Origin: Plasmopara viticola | Taxonomy: Eukaryota; Oomycota; Peronosporomycetes; Peronosporales; Peronosporaceae | Assembly (NCBI GenBank): GCA_001695595.3 | Contig: MBPM02000085.1 | Coordinates: 236,462 to 300,461, forward strand | Direction of reading: 5' to 3' | DNA length: 64,000 nt | Shown here: piece by piece, positions 23,242 through 32,810 of the stretch | How positions within the stretch are numbered: the first letter of the stretch is position 1 | Layout: each line of letters starts with the position of its first letter | The notes under the pieces: generated by a model | What the model was told of the DNA's origin: nothing | Databases searched by the model: none | The model's input: the letters and a program-made list of their open reading frames with translations, nothing else | Made by a program: the position numbers and the translations under genes

Positions 23242-24949
23242 TCATCCACAGCAAACTCTGCATTTACGATCGCGTACATCGCGTCTGCACCTCTGTGTGC
23301 GCGAGGACCACAGTGAGCCGCAATTAGTATGCGCATCACGATGTTTATCGCACTGCCGGGAATTCATATCTTGCCACCCCTCATATAGAGGCCGCTTTCC
23401 ACAAATTTCACATTCTTGACTGAGTGAATTTTCCGCAGTCTGCACAAGTTGAATCTGTTGCATATCAGGCCAAACGAACTTGTCGTTCTGTAGCGGTCGC
23501 AACCGGGATAGCACTGTGACATCCTCTACCTGCGCGACACGAACGCACACTTCTGCCGTATTGTTTGACTCGCTGGGTGCGGTCCACCTCGACACAATGT
23601 CTGCCCACAGATTTTTGGCTCCCTCAATGTGCTCGATGGAGTACCGTAGATTCGAAATCCTTAGTGCCCAACGGAGTAACTCGCCTCTCGTATGCTTTTT
23701 CACATCTCCCTTCGGACAGAAGATTTGCACGAGGTTCGAGTGGTCACAATACACTCTGAACCCCCCTTTTCTCTCCAAAACGTAGTCAAGCGTGACGCAT
23801 GCGCGAACTACCGCGTACGCCTCTTTCTCCACCACTGACCAATGGAGTGCGCACCGCGAAATATACCCCCTTGGCAAATTAAGAGCTCGTGATGTTGGTC
23901 CGTCGTGGGACACTCTTCTTTCCAATGGCGCACTTGAGTGACGATAATTGCCCAGTCGTAATTCGACGCATCGGTAAACAAACATACCGTAGCCGTCTCT
24001 TCCGGGAAGTACTGTTTTGTCGATAGAGCAATAGTATTAAGTGTGCTGGTACACGCCGTCCGCTCTGTATCAAACCACTGGAGCTGAACTGCGGCTGCCG
24101 ATCGTCGCGTGCGGCTGCGGCTGGTCAGGGCTTGGTTCAACTTGGCTTGGAGTATATCGGTCACCCGAGCGTAATCAACAATACTCCCGCGGATCCAATT
24201 GCAGGCACAGAAGAAACACTGCAGATCTACCGCTGTCTTTGGTAGCGGCAGTGCGATCAGTGCCGAAAGGCGCTCAGGGTCATGACGGACGCCTCCCCCA
24301 TCGAGGATCCGTCCACACCACTTCACTTCAGAGCATAAAAGGACACTCTTTGTCGCGTTGAGCTTCAAACGGTATTTTGCCGTGAGCTCATAGAACTCAG
24401 TCAGATTGGCGAGGAACGCTTCTTCCGTAGTCCCGTACACAATCACGTCGTCGATCCATACTAGAGCCGCTTTTGTATAGCAGTACCTTGTACACAGTCT
24501 GCATCTGATTCTGGAAGTGCAACACGGAATCGGCTGCTCCTTGAGGGACTCGAAGCGGCGTGTAGACACCATCATGTGTCATAAAGGAGATATAATCCAT
24601 GGGAATAAGGGGCTAATTCCATCTGCCAGAAGCCTTCGAACATATCGAATTTCGCAAAATATTTTGCTCCCGCCACAAATTGTAGCACCGTTGAAAAATG
24701 CGGCATCGTCCCTGCAATGGGGATTTTAAGCTCGTTCACCTCAATGTAGTTGATGGTGACTCTGAACTGGTCCTTGTTATCATGCTTTCGGACAGGTACC
24801 GTGTTCGAGGCCCAGTGACTCTGATTGTTTTTCTTGACAAACCCGTACTTGAGCAGCTGACCCACATGCTTCTCCAAAAACGTCATCTGCGCAGGCGGAT
24901 AGCGGTGCGGCTTGCAGCGCACTGGCTTCGCGCCGTTAAAGAGAGTCAA
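23242..24949 (-). pseudogene. Gypsy reverse transcriptase and RNase H
   Basis: The frame 24,572-24,949 has RKHDNKDQFRVTINYIEVNE and the first catalytic Asp box FAKFDMFEGFWQM. The next frame (23,808-24,575) carries the second catalytic box as WIDDVIVYG, then the connection with LPLPKTAVDLQCFFCACNWI. The RNase H part (23,242-23,985) has HWSVVEKEAYAVVRACVTLD and FRVYCDHSNLVQIF, then an HHCC-like zinc region toward integrase. Two frameshifts (near 24,575 and 23,900) break the polyprotein. Confidence 0.85.
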
Positions 24950-25206
24950 CTGAGCGGTTCCACTAAAGCATCTTCATCTGGTCCCACCCATGTTCTCCAT
25001 AACCCTTTGAACTGCTGGTGTACTGCTATAAGGGAATCTCTAAACTCCACTAAGTTTTCTTCTTTCAGTAGACTTCGGACGTCATCGCACATGCGAGATA
25101 CTTCCACCACCACCTCCTCGTCTGGGACTTCGCCCAACTCAGGCTTGCTTGGTAAATCATCCCGATTCGACTCGATGCTTGTATTGGCCATTTGCTCGAA
25201 AGCCAC
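24946..25206 (-). pseudogene. Gypsy linker between protease and reverse transcriptase
   Basis: An 86-residue acidic stretch (KPELGEVPDEEVVVEVSRM) continues the polyprotein between the protease and reverse transcriptase frames. It is separated from the protease frame by a stop at about 25,207 and overlaps the reverse transcriptase frame by a few bases. No domain is recognised in it. Confidence 0.55.
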
Positions 25207-25854
25207 TTAAATGTCAATACCTAACGTCTTCATCACGTCTTTCCCGAGCGACAGCTGGTCCTCGTCGTCTTCAATCACCAAGCACTTCACCTTGTACACA
25301 TTCACAGGTCCTGCAGACGTTCTTATTTGCAAGTCCACTTGTACCGTTTTAGTACACACTAGCTGGTGGCCTCCTGCCGCTCTGATCGATAAAGGCTTGT
25401 CAAGTGATTTGGTCACCACCTCCTTGCACCGCTCTTGCACTCTCTCAACAAGGTGCGCGGGGATAACACTGCAGTCAGCCCCTGTGTCGGGCCACATGGA
25501 CACCTCCAGCACGCCGTTGACCAGTGCTGAGTATTCAAGATCAGCCGAAACCTTCTGGGCTCGCTTCAGCGGGAATTTCTGGGTCTCCTCTGAGGCTTCA
25601 TCGGCCTCCACTACAGCGTTCTCATTCACAGCAACATGCTTCACATGCCATGTACGCTTCTCTCGCTGGGCTTTCAAAGCTGCTTCTCTCTCCTCCGGTG
25701 TGACTACCGGGCAGGCACGAATCCAATGATCACCTTTGAAATGGAGACGATCATGACGAGGTGCAGCGCTATGTCCCACCTCACGTCTGCGTGCACTGCT
25801 GTCACGATCACTTGGAGCAGCTCCTCGTGCTGCCGGTGGAGTCACAATGCTCAA
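25207..25854 (-). pseudogene. Gypsy retropepsin-like protease
   Basis: The frame holds a basic, zinc-knuckle-derived N-terminal part (FKGDHWIRACPVVTPEER) and an aspartic protease core with the active-site motif MWPDTGADCSVIP at about residues 122-134 and the flap-side IRAAGGHQLVCT. Retropepsin would cut the Gag-Pol precursor. The frame itself is open for 215 residues, but it is out of frame with gag upstream. Confidence 0.8.
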
Positions 25855-25899
25855 TTCTCGCTGAACCTGCGTGACTCGTTATCCCCCTCTGTTGGGTAA

Positions 25900-26584
25900 T
25901 ACTTTCACGGACTTTTTAGAGCCGGTAATTCTGGTCCTGCTGGACAATTCAAATCCGTTAAAGAACAGCTGCTGCAGTTTGGCACGATCAAAAATCAACT
26001 GGTACAAAAGCTGGTCACTTGTTCTGATGCTTTGTATCTGAGCTGAATCAACATTCCCTGGATCTCTTCCTTCAGCATGGGTGGCCTGAGGTTGTCAACA
26101 AGGATTTTATTTCGCTCGTTCATTCGGTCCGTATCACCTGGCCGCCCACGACCAAGGTTCTCCTGGAACCCGTTGTCCTCAATGATTCTCTCGAACAATG
26201 TCGGCATATCAATTTCAGTTGCTTCCTGAACAATACCGACGAAGCGCTAATGTACGTGTCGTTCTTCGTCTCACACCTCTCCTTGACCTTCTCCATGATC
26301 TCCTCATCTGAGATGTCTTGCTTGTCTTTCCCGAACTCATATTGGGATAAAAGGCTCAACAGATTTGGATCAATCATGCTGCGGATACCCGCCACCACAT
26401 TCTCGAATGGCTCATTTGTCCACCTGCAGCGTTCCTTCACATGCTCCTCATATTGCCAGCGCTCTTTTCGTCACTGTACCAATGCGGCTTGGTCCCATTC
26501 CTTGGGTAGCGCAATATATTCGTATACTGGCTGCGGGACCGACATGTCCACGTCTTCTTCCGTCTCTAGTCGAATCTGTGACAT
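25900..26584 (-). pseudogene. Gypsy gag
   Basis: The likely start is the ATG at 26,584 (MSQIRLETEEDVDMSVPQ), 38 bp inside the 5' LTR. A TGA interrupts the frame after WDQAALVQ, and reading continues as RKERWQYEEHVKERCRWTNE. The capsid-like part (FENVVAGIRSMIDPNLLSLL and FGKDKQDISDEEIMEKVKER) is open to about 26,120. A frameshift then leads to the stretch ending KASEQVTSFCTS near 25,995. Gag would form the particle shell. Confidence 0.7.
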
Positions 26585-26622
26585 CTTCGATGCGTGTCTA
26601 CGCTTCTGCGTACTGTATACCT

Positions 26623-26812
26623 TATAGTCTCTTGTGCTGTTTAATGCAAATGCAGTAGTGTATTACCGTTCCTTATGCCTATTCCTCCAGAGCGGCTATT
26701 AAAAAGCGGCGGCTCACTGCGACTCATGCCACCAGTCGGTTCGCGTAGACCGAGGCTGGCGGTCCGAGGTAGCCATGTCTGGAATACTGGTATCTGCCCA
26801 CATCTGTCCACA
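26623..26812 (-). repeat. Gypsy 5' LTR
   Basis: It runs on the minus strand from TGTGGACAGATGTGGGC to GAGACTATA. It pairs with the LTR at 21,798-21,987. Confidence 0.85.
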
Positions 26813-27382
26813 GTATCGGAAGAAAGACGAATCAAGTGAATCTTCATGCTGCACGATCAGCAGCTCAAATGATCAAGTCAATGCATATTCTCCCTCTGTA
26901 TCGTACGCAAACTCGACCACGTAACGAGTGTTCGAAGCAAAGGACGATGCACTGGATGCCTCCTGTGCGGCATTCCCTGCCATCACGTACGAATGTGCTT
27001 CGCTGCAGTATCCGCCGCCATTGCAGAAAGAAGCATACTAGAGAACAACAGTCGTTTTGTTTCGCTTTTACTCGATACATAATATTTTAGATGCCACTAT
27101 GGGCGTTACGTGCAGCACACTTCCGTGTTACTACTTCTCATTCTTTCGTATGTAAACCGAGATGCCACATTGATACACCAAATTCTTAATTACATTGCCT
27201 TTTTCGCCGTCTATAGAGGACTTTGTGGCAAGGTTTTACAAAAGATTGCTTCCGGGGTCATCAAGTGTCTATTATAGCCATTTTTTATAGCCACGCGCAG
27301 TGCGTTCGTTTCACAGTTGTCAAGACTTGAAGGAAGCAGTGTAATAAAGGTTCAGAAGATTTCATATCTAATGAGTGTTCCA
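26813..27382. other. Flank of the Gypsy insertion, possible 3' part of a split gene
   Basis: If the Gypsy element is removed, a plus-strand frame runs from about 21,757 (after a possible AG acceptor) across the duplicated target into this region: SSLAFMSAVK then RKKDESSESSCC and SPSVSYANSTT, one TAA, then RVFEAKDDALDASCAAF ending at about 27,030. The product is not recognised. The rest, to the end of the IST1 gene, is AT-rich with no gene seen. Confidence 0.35.
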
Positions 27383-28570
27383 TTAAAATGTGAATGACGA
27401 ATTATCCTGGTCGTGACGATCTTGGCGCTTGCGAAGCCTTTCAAAGCGTGCGGTGAGTTCATCAAAATCAGGCACAGATCCATTAGACCCTGACGCCAAA
27501 GCTGGAGTTAGCGTAACACCAGTCGCGGCCGCTACAGAAGGGTCTTTAGTAGATAGCGAGGTTGGCGGCGACGTAGACTGCACACGAGGTTCATCATATT
27601 GTGCCGAGGATACCGACTGGGTATAATAGTGTGCTGGCTGGTTAGTATAGGTATTCACACTTCGCCGCGATAGAGAAGCATCCACGGGCGCAAGAGCAGA
27701 CGGTTTCTCGGTCGGTTTATTGGAAGAAGTAGTGGGCATATAAGACGGAGAAGCCTGTTTGCGTAATACGATATCGTCAGATAAGAATTTATTTTAGATC
27801 TCAATCCACCACAATACGCGTACCGACGTGTAAAGCGCAGCGAAGCCAGATCCCGAGACAGCTGCGTTCGCGACAGTCACTCCAGTCGGTGCTGGAATCG
27901 GTGCTAGCGGGTCCGCCACGTCTGCCTCATCCGGCTCCCAGTCCACATTAAACTCTTTGGCAATCTCCTTCATGTAACTAATTACAAGGAAGGCGCTTGG
28001 TGGCTGCACGCTGAGTTTCTTAATTACACGCTCATTTACACACCCACCGACGTTGCGGATTGCGGCGGCCTCGAAATCGTGTCCGTACTTTCTAGTTAGC
28101 TGCTTCTTAACTTCCGCCAATTCCGGGATCTCTGTGCGGCCTGCTACCCATATGAGGGTGCACACGGCTTCGCGCATATCGTACGGACAGTCGGGCTCTG
28201 TCTTGATTAAGTTCTGCAAGCTACAATGTCAGCATCAGAAATGACGACAGCACCTGCGCACATCCGCACCGCTCGCTCCGCTAGCAACTCGCATAGCAGC
28301 TCCACAACCTCATAGCCCTCGATCGTAAAATCGTCGCGGATAATGCCCTCTACCTACATAAAGCATTTGATGTTAAGCATACAGACCCATCACATCTTTG
28401 GCTGTGCCCACCCGAATTCGAGCCTTCTCCTCCTTGCCGTCAGCCAGTAGCCGCGCCACTTCCCGCCGCTGATTAAGTGCCGCATTAGCTTTCTTGTTCT
28501 TGACAATACCAATGCGGTGTACTGCCATCTTAAGGTTGGGCTTGAGCTTATTAACATTGAAGCCGAACAT
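27383..28570 (-). CDS. IST1: IST1-like ESCRT-III regulator, four exons
   Basis: IST1 binds ESCRT-III subunits and the ATPase Vps4 on endosomes and at the midbody, tuning membrane scission. Proposed exons (minus): 28,570-28,412, 28,353-28,270, 28,213-27,824 and 27,754-27,383, with GT..AG introns of 58, 56 and 69 bp; all joins keep frame, giving about 334 residues. The N-terminal half matches the IST1 helical core: FGFNVNKLKPNLKMAVHRI, KEEKARIRV followed by EGIIRDDF in exon 2, VCTLIWVAGRTEIPEL and VIKKLSVQPPSAFLV. The C-terminal tail is Ser/Thr/Pro-rich and ends with DFDELTARFERLRKRQDRHD, which fits the MIT-interacting motif that binds Vps4. The start at 28,570 is chosen because family similarity begins there; an in-frame ATG at 28,621 would add 17 residues. 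The introns are inferred by frame and homology only. Confidence 0.85.
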
Positions 28571-28774
28571 ACGGGTCAGTGCGGAAGTGATAAATTGAAA
28601 GGTTTTTGTAGCAGAATTCAATATACCACTAACATATGTTTAATGGACTACGTATAAGTGTTGGTATATTAAGGGCCTGCCAACTAAAAAGCTCGTAAAA
28701 TTATATTATGCATGCATCATCGTCAAAGGCGTGCCTCGTTCAATGAACCCACGACATTGTACATCGCCTTTCAT

Positions 28775-29392
28775 TTATTCCGCCCACGACGATGGCTTCT
28801 TCCGTCCAGTGTACATCCGTCTGGTGGCGCTGTTTCGGGTTGGCGTGGCGGGGCCGCTAGCCCCGGTCATACCCGACAAAGTGAGCAAGTCGTTGGAGCT
28901 AGCATCGCTCACACGCCGCACAGCCTCTTCGGCTGCAGCTTTACGGCGGCTGTGAAAAAGTCGTCGCTTGTGTTTGCTTGGAGTCGAGCAACCATCCGAA
29001 TTACTACTTGATCCAGCATCGCTCAGGCGGCTCGAACAATCTAAAATTCCGTTGTGCTCTAGTGCGTCCTGTCGCGCCTGCTGTCGTTTCTCGATCACAT
29101 CTCGTGGTTCGAAGTAGACAAGACCACGATCGCGCTTACCCTCTTGCAATAAAGATGTTGTTTTTGTCTTTTTACGGGCACCAGCACCTAGAGGTGACGA
29201 CATTCCGGCAGCCTCGTCTTCCTCCTTGTTGCTGCGGCTTGCATACTTCTTCTGTAATACGCGAAAATAGTACCAGCTCGTAATAGTGGCGTATGAGAAC
29301 CAGATGATGAAGCCCTTGCGCAGCTTGGCACTGCTGGCAAGCGCCGCGATGAAGCTCATGAAAAGCAGAAGCAGCCACAGCAGCTTACCCAT
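28775..29392 (-). CDS. Small predicted membrane protein, family not recognised
   Basis: A single-exon frame of 205 residues. The N-terminus has two hydrophobic helices (about residues 3-20, LLWLLLLFMSFIAALAS, and 28-45, FIIWFSYATITSWYYFRV) separated by a short basic loop, so the protein probably sits in a membrane as a hairpin with its tail in the cytosol. The first helix could also be a signal peptide. The rest is basic and low-complexity, rich in Ser, Arg and Lys, with a coherent patch GLVYFEPRDVIEKRQQARQD at about residues 91-110 that may be the conserved part. The start at 29,392 is the only early ATG. It is divergent to IFT54, 279 bp away. I do not recognise a family. Confidence 0.7.
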   Translation of the reverse strand: MGKLLWLLLLFMSFIAALASSAKLRKGFIIWFSYATITSWYYFRVLQKKYASRSNKEEDEAAGMSSPLGAGARKKTKTTSLLQEGKRDRGLVYFEPRDVIEKRQQARQDALEHNGILDCSSRLSDAGSSSNSDGCSTPSKHKRRLFHSRRKAAAEEAVRRVSDASSNDLLTLSGMTGASGPATPTRNSATRRMYTGRKKPSSWAE

Positions 29393-29671
29393 GTTCTGTC
29401 ACTTGTTTAAAATAAGTGGCTGAATATATCAACTCACACAATGTAGGTAAAATTAAGCACCAGATGTAAGAAAATCCTTATACCGCTTAGAATTAGGCAC
29501 ACTGCGGCTTGAAGAAAAGAATTACTATCAATACCGGTATTTTGCATGGTATTCTGTACCGGTACCGGCATACGGTATCTATCTCCTCTAAAATCGATTA
29601 GTAGAATATAGCTACATACTGTACATATACACACTAAGCGTCGCTTCAAGATTCAAACTGATACCGTCGCG
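29393..29671. promoter_or_regulatory. Shared divergent promoter region
   Basis: These 279 bp separate the start codons of two divergent genes, the membrane protein (minus) and IFT54 (plus), so they must hold both promoters. Two perfect palindromes with the same TACCGGTA core lie 25 bp apart: ATACCGGTAT at 29,531-29,540 and GTACCGGTAC at 29,556-29,565. They are candidate protein-binding sites. No clear oomycete initiator was identified. Confidence 0.4.
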
Positions 29672-31920
29672 ATGGGAGACTTGCTCGAGACGCTGATTGC
29701 GAGCACGCAGGAGCAGCTGCAGCCGTTAGTTACGAAGCCCAAGCTTGCCGACAAGTTGTTGGCCAAACCGCCCTTTCGTTTTCTGCACGATGTGTTTACA
29801 GCCGTGGCGCAGAGCACTGGCTTCGCTACGGGACTGTATAATGACTTTGAGTTAAGTTCGGCCAACCTCAAGGACAAGCCGCAAAAGACGGCTTTTCTGG
29901 ACAAAATGATTGTTTGTGTTGGACAATGCATTGGCAAAGACGTTGACGTGCGCTCGTCGAAGATCGTGGCTGGTCTTGAACCGGAGAATACCAATTTGTT
30001 GCTCCAGTGTCTTGCACAGGCTGCGAAGGACAAGTCTCTCGACTGGAACAAGGCCGTGCAGACTACATTAGCCAAGGTCTCATCAATTACAGCAGAAGGA
30101 GAAGTACCTCCTGGAGCTGCAACAGCGGTGGTTGACGCTGCAGCACGTCCAAGCTCGAAGGATCGCAGCGGCTCCGCTGAAGCCAAGGAGAAGGAGAAGG
30201 TGCGTGTTCTCGACATTATTTTTGCTTGTACGACCAGTCTGATGGTTTTATGCTACTTCAGGTCCGACGAAAGAGTGGGAAAGCAGATTCGAAAGGCAGC
30301 AGTGATAAACCTCCTCAAAGTGCAGAGAGCAAAAAAGAAACACAGGAACCGCCAGCGTCTTCGAAAAAAGTAACACCCGAGGCAAATCGTGCGGCACCAA
30401 GCCGAAGCAATAGTTCCAGAGACAACAATCTCGATAACACGTTACTACAGAGTATTGCCGACTGCAATGGTGATATTGAGCGCACAAAAACACTTGTAGA
30501 GCAGGTTATTACAAGACCTAAGATGTCGCCCAAGCTCCTAGCGAAACCGCCATTCCGCTTCCTACACGATATTATTTCCGAAGTGACTCGTGTGACTGGT
30601 TTTGCTGATGGTCTTTTTTCGGGTGATGAACTTGATTCGGGGTCCATTAAAGAGAAGGGTCCAAAGATGAATTATCTCACAAAGATTACGCAGTGTGTTG
30701 GCTGTCAACTAAATGTTGAAATTGAAGCCAAACCAGCAAAAATCGTCGCGGGATTGGAACCAGAGATCACGTGCAAGTTCTTGCAATTACTGATGGTCGC
30801 ATGTAAGACAGGCAGCACAAAAGAGGCCGTACAACGTGTGTTGGCTGGCGACACTGGTGTGCGAAGTGGCAATTTTGATGCAAAAAAGCCTGTTAGTCGT
30901 GAGCGTGTTCCCGATTATGAGCAAACGTCCCGTTCAAATACCCCACAAGAAAGCAAGGTGCGCTCGGAGCCTCTAGAGAGGCCGAAAAATGCAGATTCCA
31001 GCACCTATTCAGGTCCAAAGAAGCCTTTGGCAGTGGTGAAAAGAAACGTAGATGATGCAGACGATGAGGACGATGGAGTGAATTTGCGCTTTGATGCCAC
31101 GGAAGCAAAATCTGACGACGGAGACGACCCAGGGGCCCGATTGGGCACGAGTTTACTTAATAAAAGTGGTACAAGTCGAACTTTGCGGCCAACAACTGCA
31201 CGTCGACGTCCACCAAAGCTAAAAGAAAACGTTACTGAAGTGGGGCGACTCATGGTGTCGGATGCTAAAACAGCTTCGGTAGCAGGTATTATGAAGGATG
31301 GAGACAATAATGACACCGACAGCGAAGACGAGGCTCCTGTTGTAACTGCAGGAAGTAATGGTACATTTGATCTACCTCAATCGACACTCTTACCTGGCGA
31401 CGCTGGAGCCCATGGACGTTTAGTGCGCGACATTCTTAAGGATCAAAGCGCTGAAGAAGCTGCAAGACGTACCAAAGAAGGCGAAGACACAACTTTGAAT
31501 GAGGCCGAAACCGGCATTCGACTTGGACGTCGGAATAAATCGTTTAAGCCAGAGAACATGAAAACTTCAAGTGCGGCAGCGGCATCGTCACTTGCTGAAA
31601 TGAATGCGTTGCGTGCCGATATTCAGCGACTGTGTCAAGCGACAAATCCAGTTGGCAAAAGTGTCGAGTTTGTGCATGAAGACTTGGATGCCATGTCCAA
31701 AGAGCTTGAGTTCTGGCGCATAGAATATGCTCGCAAACGTGATGCGCTGATAGACGAGCAAAAACGAAGCGAAGAAGCGTTGCAGCCTTTGCAGGTGCAG
31801 CTTCAAGAAGTCGAGGAACAAGTGAAGGAGCAGCTCCACAAGATCAACACGATTAAAGCGGTCATTGCCAAGAATGAGGAGAAAACCCACCAGTTGCTAC
31901 GTATGGTCGTGTCGGCTTGA
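29672..31920 (+). CDS. IFT54: IFT54 / TRAF3-interacting protein 1 homologue with duplicated N-terminal domain
   Basis: IFT54 is a subunit of intraflagellar transport complex B, which carries tubulin and other cargo along the axoneme. Proposed exons are 29,672-30,199 and 30,262-31,920 with a 62-bp intron (GTGCGT..CAG), giving about 728 residues. The calponin-homology-like N-terminal domain occurs twice. The first copy (residues about 1-130) has KLLAKPPFRFLHDVFTAVAQ, TGFATGLY and KIVAGLEPENTN. The second (about 235-365) has KLLAKPPFRFLHDIISEVTR, TGFADGLF, KIVAGLEPEITC and EAVQRVLAGD. A long charged, disordered middle follows. The last 100 residues (SVEFVHEDLDAMSKELEFWR and onward) form the coiled coil by which family members bind IFT20. 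Most family members are usually described with a single N-terminal domain. The intact frame suggests a flagellum-bearing life stage. Confidence 0.9.
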
Positions 31921-31993
31921 GTTAAGAACTCAAAATTAAAATGGGTCGTTCACGTTCGAAATGGTAGTTATATATCTATATTCACCAGTGTCT

Positions 31994-32700
31994 TTACATG
32001 TCAACCGGGTTCTCATCGTCGTCTTTAAACAATTCTATTTCATACCAACCGTTCGTTCACTTATGCATAGCTTGCTAAACTTGTCGAACGCTCTTCGAGA
32101 CCCACGCACCGTGTGGATTGCAAAGTAGTTCGACTAGTGAACGGGCTGTCACCTTACCCAAAGCCAGTCTTGGCCTGAGCAGTGCGTGTATTTGCCGTCT
32201 TTATGGCTTCACGCAGAGCTTTAATTCGTCGGTGGCCACAGCGATAATTTTTTTCAGTAACTGCACAATTACTTTCTAGGTGTACGTGGTGACTACCTCC
32301 TTTTAGCTGTTAAACCATCCGACCTAAGCAGCCGATGCGCTGTTTGCAGTACTTCAGAATCCACATCATCCGTCTCACGTCTAATTGAATTTGCTAGTTG
32401 TGTAAGCAACTCGCTATGTTTGCTTCTTGTGGTGACAAATCTGTGATTTAAATCAATGATCTTTCACGCGCTTCCAAACAAGTCGCAATACTTTAAAGCT
32501 TGCGCATACAACGCGATTCTTCGTCCAACTACTCTTGGTGCTACCGTTCTTGACTGTCGGTCAGTGGCAGCCATAAGCCATACGTACTGAACGCCGAGCG
32601 CCTCAGCTACTCGTAGCATAGATTAGTAGTTGTAAAAGTCCACAGACTGCTCCAATACCACGACAATGCAACTCGTACAATGACGTAGCAACGTTTTTAA
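31994..32700 (-). pseudogene. Decayed TrmH/SpoU-type RNA 2'-O-methyltransferase remnant
   Basis: On the minus strand, near 32,560-32,690, the reading CIVVVLEQSVDFYNY, one stop, then SMLRVAEALGVQYVWLM follows the pattern of the start of TrmH/SpoU methyltransferases (LEQ..., H-N, then R-A-(D/E)-A-(V/L)-G-V). Reading continues in the same frame with a second stop to about 32,300 (IRRETDDVDSEVLQTAHRLL). Shifted pieces continue to a stop at 31,994 (VELLCNPHGAW, EIELFKDDDENPVDM). At least two stops and two frameshifts, and no start codon on the right because the next gene begins there, point to a pseudogene. The family call rests on one motif region. Confidence 0.5.
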
Positions 32701-32810
32701 TGTCAATCATAGCATAGTTAATTTGAACGTTTTGCAAATATACCGGAAACGTCTAGGCTGCTCAAGGTATTATTACTTTGTCAACATCTAGTTCGTACGT
32801 TAGGTTAACG

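Larger units (their letters stand above)
21798..26812 (-). mobile_element. Ty3/Gypsy LTR retrotransposon, near full length
   Basis: Two 190-bp LTRs in direct orientation (21,798-21,987 and 26,623-26,812) bound gag, protease, reverse transcriptase, RNase H and integrase in Gypsy order on the minus strand. The outer flanks are GCATC (21,793-21,797) and GTATC (26,813-26,817), a 5-bp target-site duplication with one transition. The LTRs differ at more than a dozen positions, including GACTATTAGGATGCGG versus GGCTATTAAAAAGCGG, so the insertion is not recent. Confidence 0.85.

Noticed and set aside
32778..32810. Longer N-terminus of the LRR gene
   Set aside because: The extension would begin at a TTG codon; the first ATG is at 32,811.
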